From assembly GCA_021731625.1 (NCBI GenBank), contig JAKFXC010000097.1, positions 1 to 39,734 on the forward strand: a DNA stretch of 39,734 bases, written 5' to 3'. This document shows positions 14,864 through 23,449 of the stretch, piece after piece. The position numbers and the translations under genes are program-made. The notes below the pieces were generated by a model, which was not told the DNA's origin, ran no database searches, and saw nothing but the letters and a program-made list of their open reading frames with translations. The first letter of the stretch is position 1; each line of letters opens with the position of its first letter. The DNA comes from Candidatus Omnitrophota bacterium (GTDB lineage Bacteria > Omnitrophota > Gorgyraeia > Zapsychrales > Fredricksoniimonadaceae).

Positions 14864-16566
14864 AAGAATTGCCGATCAAGGAAATTTTCTTTGAGCTCAA
14901 TGACTGTCGGCCGGCCATGCGGGCAGGTATAGGGGTCTTGGCAGGCGAGCAATTGTTGGCGTTGGTAATCGGCTTGCTGTGGGCTTAACGTATCGCCGGT
15001 GACAATGGAGGCCTTGCAGGCCCGTCGGGCAATGGTGCTGCGGTCGCAGCGGGCAATGTCATCGCCGCCAAGCAGGGTGCGGACCGCGTTCTCGATGTTG
15101 TTTAGCAGCAACGGTTGGGTGTGCACCGCCAGGGTGTCCTCATCAAATAGGGCGGTTTCAATCCCCACGTCCTTGATTTTTTCTTCTGCTTCATGCCAAA
15201 TCGTGCGTTCTTGTGCGCTTAACTTAAGCAGCACCGGCGTCAGCAACGGCTGCACTTCGATCGTCCCTGCTTCGATTTGCTTTTGAAATTTTTCGAACAT
15301 GATGCGTTCCTGCGCCGCATGCTGGTCGACCAAGAAAAGGGAGGTGCCCTCTTCAAAGAGCAGGTATTTGTTGATGAAGGCTCCGATAAAGCGGGCATGG
15401 GCAAATTTGGTTTGCAGAGAATCGTCGCTGCCAAACAGGTCTGCGGACGTCGGTTCGCTGACGCCCACCGCATTCGGCTGGACGGGGAACTTAAAAAAAT
15501 TGGTTTGCCGAATTTGGCCGGGCCCAAAAATGATTTTGTCGGCGGGCAGGCCATGCTCAAGCGTTCTGGGGTTGCCGAAACGCATGAGTGTGTATTCCGT
15601 TAAATGACGTACCAGGGAGGACAATGTTGCTTCATCCTTGATACGCACCTCGCGTTTGGAGGGGTGGATGTTGACATCCACGCGGGCGGGGTCCAACCGG
15701 ATGTCTAGCATGAACGCCGGATAAACACCCGGCGGTAAGATGGCCCGGTACATATCGTTGACCGCAAAATTTAGGGACTTGCTTTCCACCGGCCGCTGGT
15801 TGATAAAAATATATTGCATGTCCCGTCGAGGACGCTGGACATTGATATTGCCAAGGATGGCTTTTATCGAAACCTCCTCCGGTGGCAAATCCTGCGAAGT
15901 CTCTAGCAAATGGTTTTGATCCAAGCCCAATACCGCCGCTACCCGGTCTTTGCGCGTCCCGGCTGGTTTAAGGTCCAGCAACGCGCGGCCGGCATGGGTG
16001 AGCAGGAATTTTTTCTCCGGATACATTAATGTGTAGGGGATGACTGCGCCCAGGATGTGGTTCATTTCGGAAGTGTTGCTTTTTAAGAATTTTCGACGGG
16101 CAGGGGTGTTAAAGAACAGCTCCGCGATTTGGATGTCCGTGCCGGGCTGGGTGATCGCCTTAGGATCCAGTCTTAGCCGTTTGCCGCCGCGCACCTGGAT
16201 AGACCACGCCTCGGCCTGCCCGCGGGTCTGTGAGTTCAATGTAACGTCGCTGACGGCGGCAATGGAATACAGTGCCTCACCCCGGAAGCCCATGGAACGG
16301 AGCTCCGCCAAATCATCGATGTGCAAAATTTTACTGGTGGCGTGGCGGTGAAAGAGGTTGGGCAGATCAGCTTTGGCAATGCCGCACCCGTCGTCTTTGA
16401 TGTGGATAAGTTCCTTGCCGGCATCTTTTAAATGGATCTCGATGGCTTGGGCCCCGGCGTCAATGGAATTCTCCAGCAATTCCTTCACCACGGAACCCGG
16501 GCGGTCCACCACCTCACCAGCGGCGATCTTGGCAATGACGTCTAAGGACAGTATGTTGACAGGCAT
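14857..16566 (-). CDS. mutL: DNA mismatch repair protein MutL with endonuclease motif
   Basis: A 569-residue MutL. The N-terminal GHKL ATPase has Glu29 (VKELLENSIDAG), the DDGCGI motif near 58-63 and GFRGEAL near 93-99. A linker at about 335-385 leads to the C-terminal dimerisation domain with DQHAAQERIMFE (Asp414 onward), the metal-binding DQHA(X)2E(X)4E endonuclease motif, and CPHGRPT near 548. This is therefore a nicking MutL as in most bacteria without MutH. It is downstream of mutS in the same direction. The 32 bases between them contain a short repeat, and no Shine-Dalgarno sequence precedes the ATG. Confidence 0.96.
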   Translation of the reverse strand: MPVNILSLDVIAKIAAGEVVDRPGSVVKELLENSIDAGAQAIEIHLKDAGKELIHIKDDGCGIAKADLPNLFHRHATSKILHIDDLAELRSMGFRGEALYSIAAVSDVTLNSQTRGQAEAWSIQVRGGKRLRLDPKAITQPGTDIQIAELFFNTPARRKFLKSNTSEMNHILGAVIPYTLMYPEKKFLLTHAGRALLDLKPAGTRKDRVAAVLGLDQNHLLETSQDLPPEEVSIKAILGNINVQRPRRDMQYIFINQRPVESKSLNFAVNDMYRAILPPGVYPAFMLDIRLDPARVDVNIHPSKREVRIKDEATLSSLVRHLTEYTLMRFGNPRTLEHGLPADKIIFGPGQIRQTNFFKFPVQPNAVGVSEPTSADLFGSDDSLQTKFAHARFIGAFINKYLLFEEGTSLFLVDQHAAQERIMFEKFQKQIEAGTIEVQPLLTPVLLKLSAQERTIWHEAEEKIKDVGIETALFDEDTLAVHTQPLLLNNIENAVRTLLGGDDIARCDRSTIARRACKASIVTGDTLSPQQADYQRQQLLACQDPYTCPHGRPTVIELKENFLDRQFLR

Positions 16567-16569
16567 AAT

Positions 16570-16604
16570 AAGTAGGGACAGAAAATAGGGGGCTGGCCCT
16601 AATT
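16570..16604. repeat. Short REP-like repeat between mutS and mutL
   Basis: AGTAGGGACAG followed by AAAATAGGGGGCTGGCCCT. The first word matches the ends of the 251-bp palindromic element at 13755-14005; the second is the reverse complement of the unit repeated three times between bioH and bioC. It supplies the mutS stop codon and fills the space where the mutL ribosome site would be. Confidence 0.6.
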
Positions 16605-19130
16605 TTCCTTTAACTCCTGTAACTTTTTCAACGCCTCCATGGGCGTGAGGTTGTTGATGTCGATCTCATCCAATTTGGCTTTCAATTCTTCCAGGGCGGG
16701 ATTGGCCGATGGAGCAAATAAATTGAGCTGGGCCTCGCGTTTACGGTAAGGCGTGGGCATGCCGATTTCCAGTTCCGACAAAATTTCCTTGGAGCGTTTG
16801 ATGACGGCCTCCGGCATTCCAGCCAGCTTGGCCACATAAATCCCATAACTGTCGTCGCTGCCGCCCGGCACGATTTTGTGCAGGAAAATGATTTTATCTT
16901 TCCACTCTTTGACCGCGACATTGTAGTTTTTGATGCCCGGAAATTGGTCGGCCAGCGCCACCAGCTCATGGAAATGCGTGGCAAAGAGGGTGCGGGCCTT
17001 TTGCGTGTGCATGTGCTCGGCCAGGGCCCAGGCCAGTGAAAGCCCGTCGGACGTTGAGGTGCCGCGTCCGATCTCATCCAGGATGACCAGCGAGCGGGGG
17101 GTCAGATTGTTTAAAATATGGGCGCATTCGGTCATTTCCACCATAAAAGTGGATTGGCCTTTGGCAATGTCATCGTGCGCGCCGATGCGGGTAAAAATTT
17201 TATCGGCAATGCCGACGATGGCGCTGCCGGCGGGAATAGGCGCTCCCACCTGGGCCATGATGACGAGCAAAGCGCTCTGGCGGATAAACGTGCTCTTGCC
17301 CGCCATGTTGGGCCCGGTCAAAATCACCAATTGATGTTCTTGCGCATCCAGGAGGGTGTCGTTGGGCGTAAAGCCCTCCCGCACATTCTTCTCAACAATG
17401 GGGTGTCGTCCGTCAGTGATCGAGAGAACGTCCTCTTCATTGATTTGCGGCAAAATGTAGCCGCCCCAGCTGAAAAGTTTATACAGCGACAATAGGCAAT
17501 CAGCGGCAGCAATGCTCTCGCAGTAGCGGTGGATGTCGGAAGCGCTCTGCAGGATTTTTGCCTGCACGTCGGCCAAGATGCGTTTTTCAATCGCCATAAT
17601 CTTGTCCTGGGCGGTCAGGATTTTTTCTTCGTACTCTTTGAGCTCCGGCGTGATGTAGCGTTCGCCGCTGACTAAGGTTTGCTTGCGGAGGTAGTCCTCC
17701 GGCACCGCTTTTTGATGGGTCTTGGTGATTTCGATGTAATACCCGTAAATATTATTGAAACCCACTTTCAGCGACGATATGCCGGTGCGTTTGATCTCCC
17801 GGGCCTGAAATTCCGCCAGCCAGCGGCGGCCGTGCTCTTGAATGTCGCGCAGCTGGTCCAATTCCAAATCAACCCCGGCCTGCACGACTTTTCCCTCTGG
17901 TTTGCTTAAAGGCACATCCGGATTGATGGTGGCGGTCACATATTCGCGCAAGGCCGGCAAATCGCTGACCTGCAGCAACGGGTGAGCAAATGGCTGCGTG
18001 GCCTCAGCGATCAGCGGAGCTCTCAGCAACCCCTGGCGCAAGGCCAACAGGTCTTTGACCGACGAGCAGCCGCAGCTGATGCGGGATAAGGCTTTTTCTA
18101 AGTCCGGCAAGTTTTTAAACAGCTCCGCTAGTTTCTCCGCCGCCCGGCCCTGTTCCCGGTCGCGCAAACCCGCCACCGCGTCTTGACGCTGCACAATGGC
18201 CGGCACCTTCTTGAGCGGGTGGTATAACCAAAAACGAAAGGCCCGCCGCCCCATCGGAGTTTTAGTCATGTCCAGCGTGGCCAGCAGCGTTTCCATTTCC
18301 AAACCATAATGCGCCGCCGGCGAGATAAATACATATTCATCATCGGTGTAAAGGCTGATGCGGTCGATGTGTTTGAGCGGCGTTTTGTTGACCGCGCGCA
18401 AATATTCCAGCAAGGCCCCGCAGGCCGACTGGGCCCCGGGCAGTGTTTCAATGCCAAACCCATTTAAATTGAGCACCCCCAAATGCGCGCAGAGTTCTTT
18501 ATGCGCCATTTCTTGATTAAAACACCAGTCTTGATAGGGAGTCAGCAAAATATTTTTGGTTTTAAGCAAAGGGTGGGCCAGCAGTTCTTTAACTGGGTCC
18601 TCACTGGATTCCGGGAAGATACATTCGAACACCGGCAGTTTGGAGAGCAATTCCACCGCGCCGAAGGAATTTTTCAGGGTATTGGTGCGGATAATGCCAC
18701 CGGCCGTATCGCAAAAAGCATACCCCAGGCCGCCGTCTTTATCAGGGGCCAGGCACAACAGATACCGGGACTCCGCGGCATCATCCAAGTAGGTCCCAGC
18801 GGTGATCACGCGGATGACATCCCGTTTCACAATGCCTTTGCCCAGGCCGGGGTCTTCCATTTGCTCGCAAATTGCCACTTTTTTGCCGGCTTTGACCAGT
18901 TTGGCGATGTAATTGTCTGCGGAGTGATAGGGGATCCCGCACATGGGTACTTTGCCTGAGGCATCCTGGCCGCGGGAGGTCAGCACCAGGTCTAATATAG
19001 AGGAAGCCACCAGGGCATCCTCAAAGAACATTTCGTAAAAATCCCCCAGCCGGAAAAATAGGATGCAGTCCTGGTGCCGGGACTTGATTTCTTGGTATTG
19101 CCTGAGCATGGGGGTAGCTGCGGCTTCCAC
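16599..19130 (-). CDS. mutS: DNA mismatch repair protein MutS
   Basis: An 843-residue MutS that recognises mismatches and hands over to MutL. The mismatch-reading Phe-X-Glu motif is Phe31-Tyr32-Glu33 (GDFYEMF). Connector, lever and clamp domains follow. The ATPase has Walker A GPNMAGKST at 606-614, Walker B ending Asp685-Glu686 (LVILDEIGRGTST) and the FATHFHEL signature. QLNLF at 801-805 is a good beta-clamp binding motif. The start is GTG at 19128-19130; an ATG eight codons later would also work. The gene ends in TAG inside a REP-like repeat and is followed by mutL. Confidence 0.96.
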   Translation of the reverse strand: MEAAATPMLRQYQEIKSRHQDCILFFRLGDFYEMFFEDALVASSILDLVLTSRGQDASGKVPMCGIPYHSADNYIAKLVKAGKKVAICEQMEDPGLGKGIVKRDVIRVITAGTYLDDAAESRYLLCLAPDKDGGLGYAFCDTAGGIIRTNTLKNSFGAVELLSKLPVFECIFPESSEDPVKELLAHPLLKTKNILLTPYQDWCFNQEMAHKELCAHLGVLNLNGFGIETLPGAQSACGALLEYLRAVNKTPLKHIDRISLYTDDEYVFISPAAHYGLEMETLLATLDMTKTPMGRRAFRFWLYHPLKKVPAIVQRQDAVAGLRDREQGRAAEKLAELFKNLPDLEKALSRISCGCSSVKDLLALRQGLLRAPLIAEATQPFAHPLLQVSDLPALREYVTATINPDVPLSKPEGKVVQAGVDLELDQLRDIQEHGRRWLAEFQAREIKRTGISSLKVGFNNIYGYYIEITKTHQKAVPEDYLRKQTLVSGERYITPELKEYEEKILTAQDKIMAIEKRILADVQAKILQSASDIHRYCESIAAADCLLSLYKLFSWGGYILPQINEEDVLSITDGRHPIVEKNVREGFTPNDTLLDAQEHQLVILTGPNMAGKSTFIRQSALLVIMAQVGAPIPAGSAIVGIADKIFTRIGAHDDIAKGQSTFMVEMTECAHILNNLTPRSLVILDEIGRGTSTSDGLSLAWALAEHMHTQKARTLFATHFHELVALADQFPGIKNYNVAVKEWKDKIIFLHKIVPGGSDDSYGIYVAKLAGMPEAVIKRSKEILSELEIGMPTPYRKREAQLNLFAPSANPALEELKAKLDEIDINNLTPMEALKKLQELKEN

Positions 19131-19190
19131 AGGGGGTATTTATAGCATAAAAAGGCAAAAGGGGGTATAAATCTTTGTGGGCTGGCCAGG

Positions 19191-19219
19191 TTGACGATAC
19201 CCACTTTGGGTGCTATACT
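19191..19219 (+). promoter_or_regulatory. Promoter of the TPR / coiled-coil operon
   Basis: TTGACG at 19191-19196, a 17-base spacer and TATACT at 19214-19219, preceded by TGC (extended -10). The first ATG is at 19309, so the leader is about 83 bases, unusually long for this window. I see no clear riboswitch fold in it. Confidence 0.65.
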
Positions 19220-19308
19220 TCCTTCAATTACCTGCTACTCGTGGATGAAAAGGCAGGGAGAAATAAAGTTAAAATAACATAAGGCATTATACATCAATAG
19301 GTTGTGAT

Positions 19309-19743
19309 ATGAAGACACTACTGGTTGTACTCAGCATGACGCTCTGGATCAGCACGGCAGGTGCCGCCGAGACCTCTGATCAAACTTTGAAGGAATTGAC
19401 TGCCAATCAGGTTGCCACGTACGCTAAAGCCTTATATGATCGCCATGATTATGTGCAAGCGGCCCCCGCGTTCAATCGCGCTTTGCAAATGGATCCACAC
19501 AACGCCACCGCCCTCACTTACCTTGAGAAAATCCAGAAGATGCAACTCCCGGAAATCATGTGCTGTATGGAATTCCCGGCTCCCCAGTTGATAGTTGCCA
19601 AGTTGGCGGATGCAGGCAGGAAACCGTATGTCCCGGTTGCGATCGATTCCAATGAAGACCTTAAAGCGGCAATTGCGGCTGAAGATCAGGCCCTGGCGAT
19701 CCTAAAACAAGAAATCAATCAAATGCGCAACCAAACGGAGTAA
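19309..19743 (+). CDS. Exported TPR-like protein
   Basis: A 144-residue protein with a signal peptide (MKTLLVVLSMTLWISTAGAA). Residues of about 35-80 form one or two tetratricopeptide-like helices (AKALYDRHDYVQAAPAFNRALQMDP, HNATALTYLEKIQ). The C-terminal part is helical and acidic. TPR units mediate protein contacts, so it may be a periplasmic adaptor for the large coiled-coil protein whose gene starts seven bases downstream. It is the first gene behind a strong promoter. No specific family is recognised. Confidence 0.65.
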   Translation: MKTLLVVLSMTLWISTAGAAETSDQTLKELTANQVATYAKALYDRHDYVQAAPAFNRALQMDPHNATALTYLEKIQKMQLPEIMCCMEFPAPQLIVAKLADAGRKPYVPVAIDSNEDLKAAIAAEDQALAILKQEINQMRNQTE

Positions 19744-19750
19744 TGTCATC

Positions 19751-21385
19751 ATGAAAAACTTAAATCTTATAATTGTCGCAGTCCTCTTAATCGCCTTCCC
19801 TACGAATGTCATGGCCTACGACGTGGTGTCTCCACCTATCTTTGTGAAGCCGATCCTTTTGGCTGAAGCCAAAGATGCCGACTACACCCGCGAAGAAGTC
19901 AGAGCGCTGATTAAAGAAAACAAAGACCTGGCCACGTCCATGGAGCAGAAAAAACGCTCTATGGCCGACCAGCTGCATATGTTCGCCGACAATCGGGACC
20001 TGATGAACTTAAAACAAATATTGGACGATTGCTTAAACCAGGTTGGGGACCAGGAACAAAACATTGAAGAGCAAACCGCCCAGTTGGCTGCTTTGCGCCG
20101 CAATTTGCAAAGGGCCCTGGAACTGCTTGACCGCGACGGTGCATTCAATGGAGCCGTGTCCCAACAAAAGAACTTGTTGGACAAACAAAATGATCAAATG
20201 TTCAAAAAATTGCGCGATATGGATGCTCTCAAAAGAGAATTGAAGGACACCCGCAACGACTTGGCCCAGGCCAATGCCCGTTATGATCGGCTAAAGAAAG
20301 ATTACGAACGCCGGATGAAGACAGCAAGCCCGGATGAAATGGACGATATTAAGGATGAGTACGCGCATAAAACCCGCGGGCTTTCGTTTTTAAACGGTGT
20401 TGTCGGCAGCCGCGCCGACAAGATTGCCAAGCTCAAACGCATCATCCGTGACAGAGACCAACGCATCGTTGATTTAAAGAGAATCATTAAGAACAAAGAC
20501 AGAGAAATTGCGTCGCTCAAGAAACTGCTCAATGATGCCAGGAAGAGCGTCAGACCGGTTCGAAACCATCAGTCCGCCGAAGTCAGAGACTTAAAAAAAC
20601 AGTTATCGGCTGCCCATAGAGAAGCCAGTGGTTTGCGCGACCGTTTATCGTCCAGAGAAAGACAGCATCAGAAAAGAACCCCGGCCGTACACAAAAAAGA
20701 AATCATGAAGATGGATGATGACGAGGACTGGACCGAAGCGGAGCGCCCTGATCATGCGGTGTCAGCCTCGAGCGGGACTTATGGTGGAGATTACGATGAT
20801 GTGATCAAGGAGTATGAAGGCAAAGTCGACAACGCCAACGAGGACATTGCCAAAGAACTGCTCAACAAATACGCTGGTCAGGCCCGTAAGACCGCTGAGG
20901 AAAACGCGGAATTAGCCAAACAGATCAATGCGCTCAAAGATGAATTGTCGGCGAACGCGAAAGAAGTCGCTGATTTAAAGAGCGAGCTCGACAAGGACAA
21001 CGAAGCATTCAAGCGCATTAAAGAAAAAGGCGATGCGTTTAAAGATAAATTAAAAGACCAACAGGATTTGATCAGCAAATTGAAAGATGAATTGGCCAAT
21101 GCCGTGAAACCGGAAGAACACCAAGCCCAGGTCGAGGACCTCAAGAAACAATTGACCACGGCCGACGGTGAAGCGGACCGGATCAAGAAGATCTTGGCCC
21201 GGTATGAAGATATCTTCAAACGCCTGCAGGAAGAAGAGGCCAACCACCAACGCCATATGAAGGACCATTTTGACGGTACCCAGGGACAGGCCCAGGAAGA
21301 GAACATGGACGCCACCACGGGACCCGGACAAAATATGGAACAACCGGTGGTCTTGTCACCTGATTCGGAAAAAAAAACCCTGTAA
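19751..21385 (+). CDS. Exported giant coiled-coil protein, N-terminal part
   Basis: A 544-residue protein with a signal peptide (MKNLNLIIVAVLLIAFPTNVMA) and then almost continuous heptad repeats (about residues 40-310 and 340-510) with a short Gly/Ser/acidic break near 318-350. It is highly charged, with almost no Cys or Trp, so it is a rod-like periplasmic or surface protein. The frame ends 8 bases after a run of nine A residues (21369-21377). A one-base backward shift there continues the same kind of coiled coil without interruption to 23340, making about 1196 residues. I think this and the next entry are one gene, split by programmed slippage, a recent mutation or a homopolymer error. Confidence 0.75.
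   Translation: MKNLNLIIVAVLLIAFPTNVMAYDVVSPPIFVKPILLAEAKDADYTREEVRALIKENKDLATSMEQKKRSMADQLHMFADNRDLMNLKQILDDCLNQVGDQEQNIEEQTAQLAALRRNLQRALELLDRDGAFNGAVSQQKNLLDKQNDQMFKKLRDMDALKRELKDTRNDLAQANARYDRLKKDYERRMKTASPDEMDDIKDEYAHKTRGLSFLNGVVGSRADKIAKLKRIIRDRDQRIVDLKRIIKNKDREIASLKKLLNDARKSVRPVRNHQSAEVRDLKKQLSAAHREASGLRDRLSSRERQHQKRTPAVHKKEIMKMDDDEDWTEAERPDHAVSASSGTYGGDYDDVIKEYEGKVDNANEDIAKELLNKYAGQARKTAEENAELAKQINALKDELSANAKEVADLKSELDKDNEAFKRIKEKGDAFKDKLKDQQDLISKLKDELANAVKPEEHQAQVEDLKKQLTTADGEADRIKKILARYEDIFKRLQEEEANHQRHMKDHFDGTQGQAQEENMDATTGPGQNMEQPVVLSPDSEKKTL
21369..21377 (+). other. A9 slippery run joining two coiled-coil frames
   Basis: Nine consecutive A read as GAA-AAA-AAA-ACC in the upstream frame. 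The heptamer A-AAA-AAA allows a -1 slip, after which the new frame reads AAC-CCT-GTA-ACG and stays open for 1.9 kb. The unshifted frame stops six bases after the run. RNA polymerase slippage adding one A would have the same effect. Confidence 0.6.
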
Positions 21386-21528
21386 CGTCCTCTCCTGAGT
21401 CTTCTGGGAACGCGGTCGTTATTGTTGATCGTCCGGCCGTCGACAAAGACAGAGAAATCGCTGATTTAAAGGCGGAACTTGCCAAGGATGAGAATGCCTT
21501 TGCCCTGATCCGTGAAAAAGGCCTCTCC

Positions 21529-23340
21529 TTGAAGAAGAAATTAAAGGAACAGGACGAGCTCATTGCCGCGTTAAAGAGTAAACTTGAACAACAGCAGTCC
21601 CAGCCCCCGCAGCAACTTCCATCTCCAGATGTCGAATCCAAAGATGTTCAGTCCAAAGAGGCCCCTGACTGGTTAAAGAAATTCGTCATTTATAAAGACC
21701 AGCAAATCGTTGAGCTCAAAGAAGGGTACGCTGCCGAGAAGGAACGGGAAGATAAGACCCAGCACGAGGATGCTTTATTAAATGATGCGGAAATGGCTGC
21801 CCTGAAACAATCATTGGCAGACGCCAAAGACGAAATTGCCAGATTGAATGCGGATCTGAGCAAAGATGACACTGCGTTCCAAATGATCCGTACTAAAGGG
21901 TTGGAACTCAGAGATAAGTTTAATAGGCAGACCGGGGTGTTGGCCCATACCAAAGAGCGGGCCCAATTGCAAGACGTGCTGACTGCCAAACAGCAGGAGC
22001 ACATTGCTTTGCTGGACCAGAAAAATCGTTTGGCCGCTCTAAGACAGCAACGGGACCGCCAGACGGCCTTGGTGTATAAAGAGCGTTTGGACCAAACCGC
22101 GTCCACCTTGTCGGCCAAACAAAACGAATATGACCAGAACGTTTCTCGGTTGGAGCAATCGATTCAGCTGATGGACCAAAAGTCCGCCCGCTTAAATAAT
22201 GCGATTGAACAAAAGACAAAAGAAAAAGAGGACCTGTATCGTCTCATGGACCGTTTCAAAGACCGTTTGAAGGAAACTTCGGATGTTACCGACGGGCAAT
22301 ACCAAACCTTGGCTGCCCATCGGGCCCAGATTGAGAAACTCAATGCCGAATTGGCTAAGGCCCAAGGCCAGTTGCGCGCCAAGCAATTGGACATTGAAGC
22401 GGCGCATCAGCAACTCGATGAGGCCAAGAAGGTGGCCCATGGTAAAAAGCTTTCCCTGGGATTGGCCCAGGCGACCCTGGAAGAAAAAACCAAGGAGCAG
22501 GACAGCTTGGCGGCCCGGCTCAAGGAGCAGTTAAAATCCAGCGAAGAGCAAATGGCTAAATTGAAAGAGCAGCTCACGGTGGTGGAGGCGAAACTCAAAC
22601 AAGTCGACCACAGCGACGACCTTGCCCGCTTGCAGGACATGCTCAAATCCTCACGCGAGGAAGTCATCCAGCTGAACATCCTTCTTAAGGACAAAGAGAC
22701 CCAGGTGGCCAAACTTCAAAAAGAGCTCAATGTCAACTCCAAAGAGTTCCAGGCCCAAGATCAAGCTTTAAAGGCCTTGCAAGCCGATGTGGAGAAACAG
22801 CAATTGCGCATGGGCAAGCTGGGGGAAGATGTCGAGTGGAAAGAAAAAGAGATTGCCCGGCTGAAAACACAATTGAAGGAAAACAAGATCGATTTGCTTT
22901 CACCGTCGATGAAGGCCCAGGCGATGCCTGTCGTCCCGACCGAGGAACGCAGCAGGGTCGTGGCCTTGACGGCGCAATTGAAAGAGACCGAGAATAAATT
23001 GAGGGAAGCGAACCGCATCAACGATGCCGCCCGATTGAAAGAGGCCCTCAAGGACGCCAAGGAGCAAATCGCCACCCTGAAAGGGAAATTGCGTTTGAAA
23101 CAGCAGGCCTTGCTCAAAAATGATCCGGATTATATTGCCATGGGCCAGCAGGTGCAGATTTTGAAGGAAAACATGGAAGATCTCTTAGTCAGCCAAGCAT
23201 CGCTTAAGAATAAATACAATGATGTTTATCAGGCGCTGGAAAAGGCCAAGGATGACCTGCAGGAATCGCAGGTGAAGCTGGGTGTGTTTGCGAAGCCCGA
23301 AGCCGTGTCCGATGTCCAGCAGAACGTTACTGCGGAGTAG
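21529..23340 (+). CDS. Giant coiled-coil protein, C-terminal part (-1 frame)
   Basis: A 603-residue, nearly pure coiled coil if begun at the first possible start codon, TTG at 21529. The frame is open from the A9 run at 21369-21377, and the segment before the TTG already encodes coiled coil (DREIADLKAELAKDENAF) matching a unit in the upstream protein. There is no ATG or GTG, no ribosome site and no signal peptide, so an independent gene is unlikely. It is best read as the continuation of the preceding gene after a -1 shift. Heptads run to about residue 590 with one Pro/Ser-rich break near 460-480. The tail is short and has no recognised domain. Confidence 0.7.
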   Translation: MKKKLKEQDELIAALKSKLEQQQSQPPQQLPSPDVESKDVQSKEAPDWLKKFVIYKDQQIVELKEGYAAEKEREDKTQHEDALLNDAEMAALKQSLADAKDEIARLNADLSKDDTAFQMIRTKGLELRDKFNRQTGVLAHTKERAQLQDVLTAKQQEHIALLDQKNRLAALRQQRDRQTALVYKERLDQTASTLSAKQNEYDQNVSRLEQSIQLMDQKSARLNNAIEQKTKEKEDLYRLMDRFKDRLKETSDVTDGQYQTLAAHRAQIEKLNAELAKAQGQLRAKQLDIEAAHQQLDEAKKVAHGKKLSLGLAQATLEEKTKEQDSLAARLKEQLKSSEEQMAKLKEQLTVVEAKLKQVDHSDDLARLQDMLKSSREEVIQLNILLKDKETQVAKLQKELNVNSKEFQAQDQALKALQADVEKQQLRMGKLGEDVEWKEKEIARLKTQLKENKIDLLSPSMKAQAMPVVPTEERSRVVALTAQLKETENKLREANRINDAARLKEALKDAKEQIATLKGKLRLKQQALLKNDPDYIAMGQQVQILKENMEDLLVSQASLKNKYNDVYQALEKAKDDLQESQVKLGVFAKPEAVSDVQQNVTAE

Positions 23341-23449
23341 GGGCGGGGGCAGAGGAAAAGCCAAAAGGAACTTTAAGTTCTCTAACGGGCGGATCAATAA
23401 GTCTTCTGATTGCCGCGAACACCGCTCTCTGGTCATCAGTATCCTTTCT

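Noticed and set aside
19220-19308. Riboswitch in the long leader of the TPR/coiled-coil operon
   Set aside because: No known riboswitch core or convincing stem arrangement is visible in the roughly 83-base leader.
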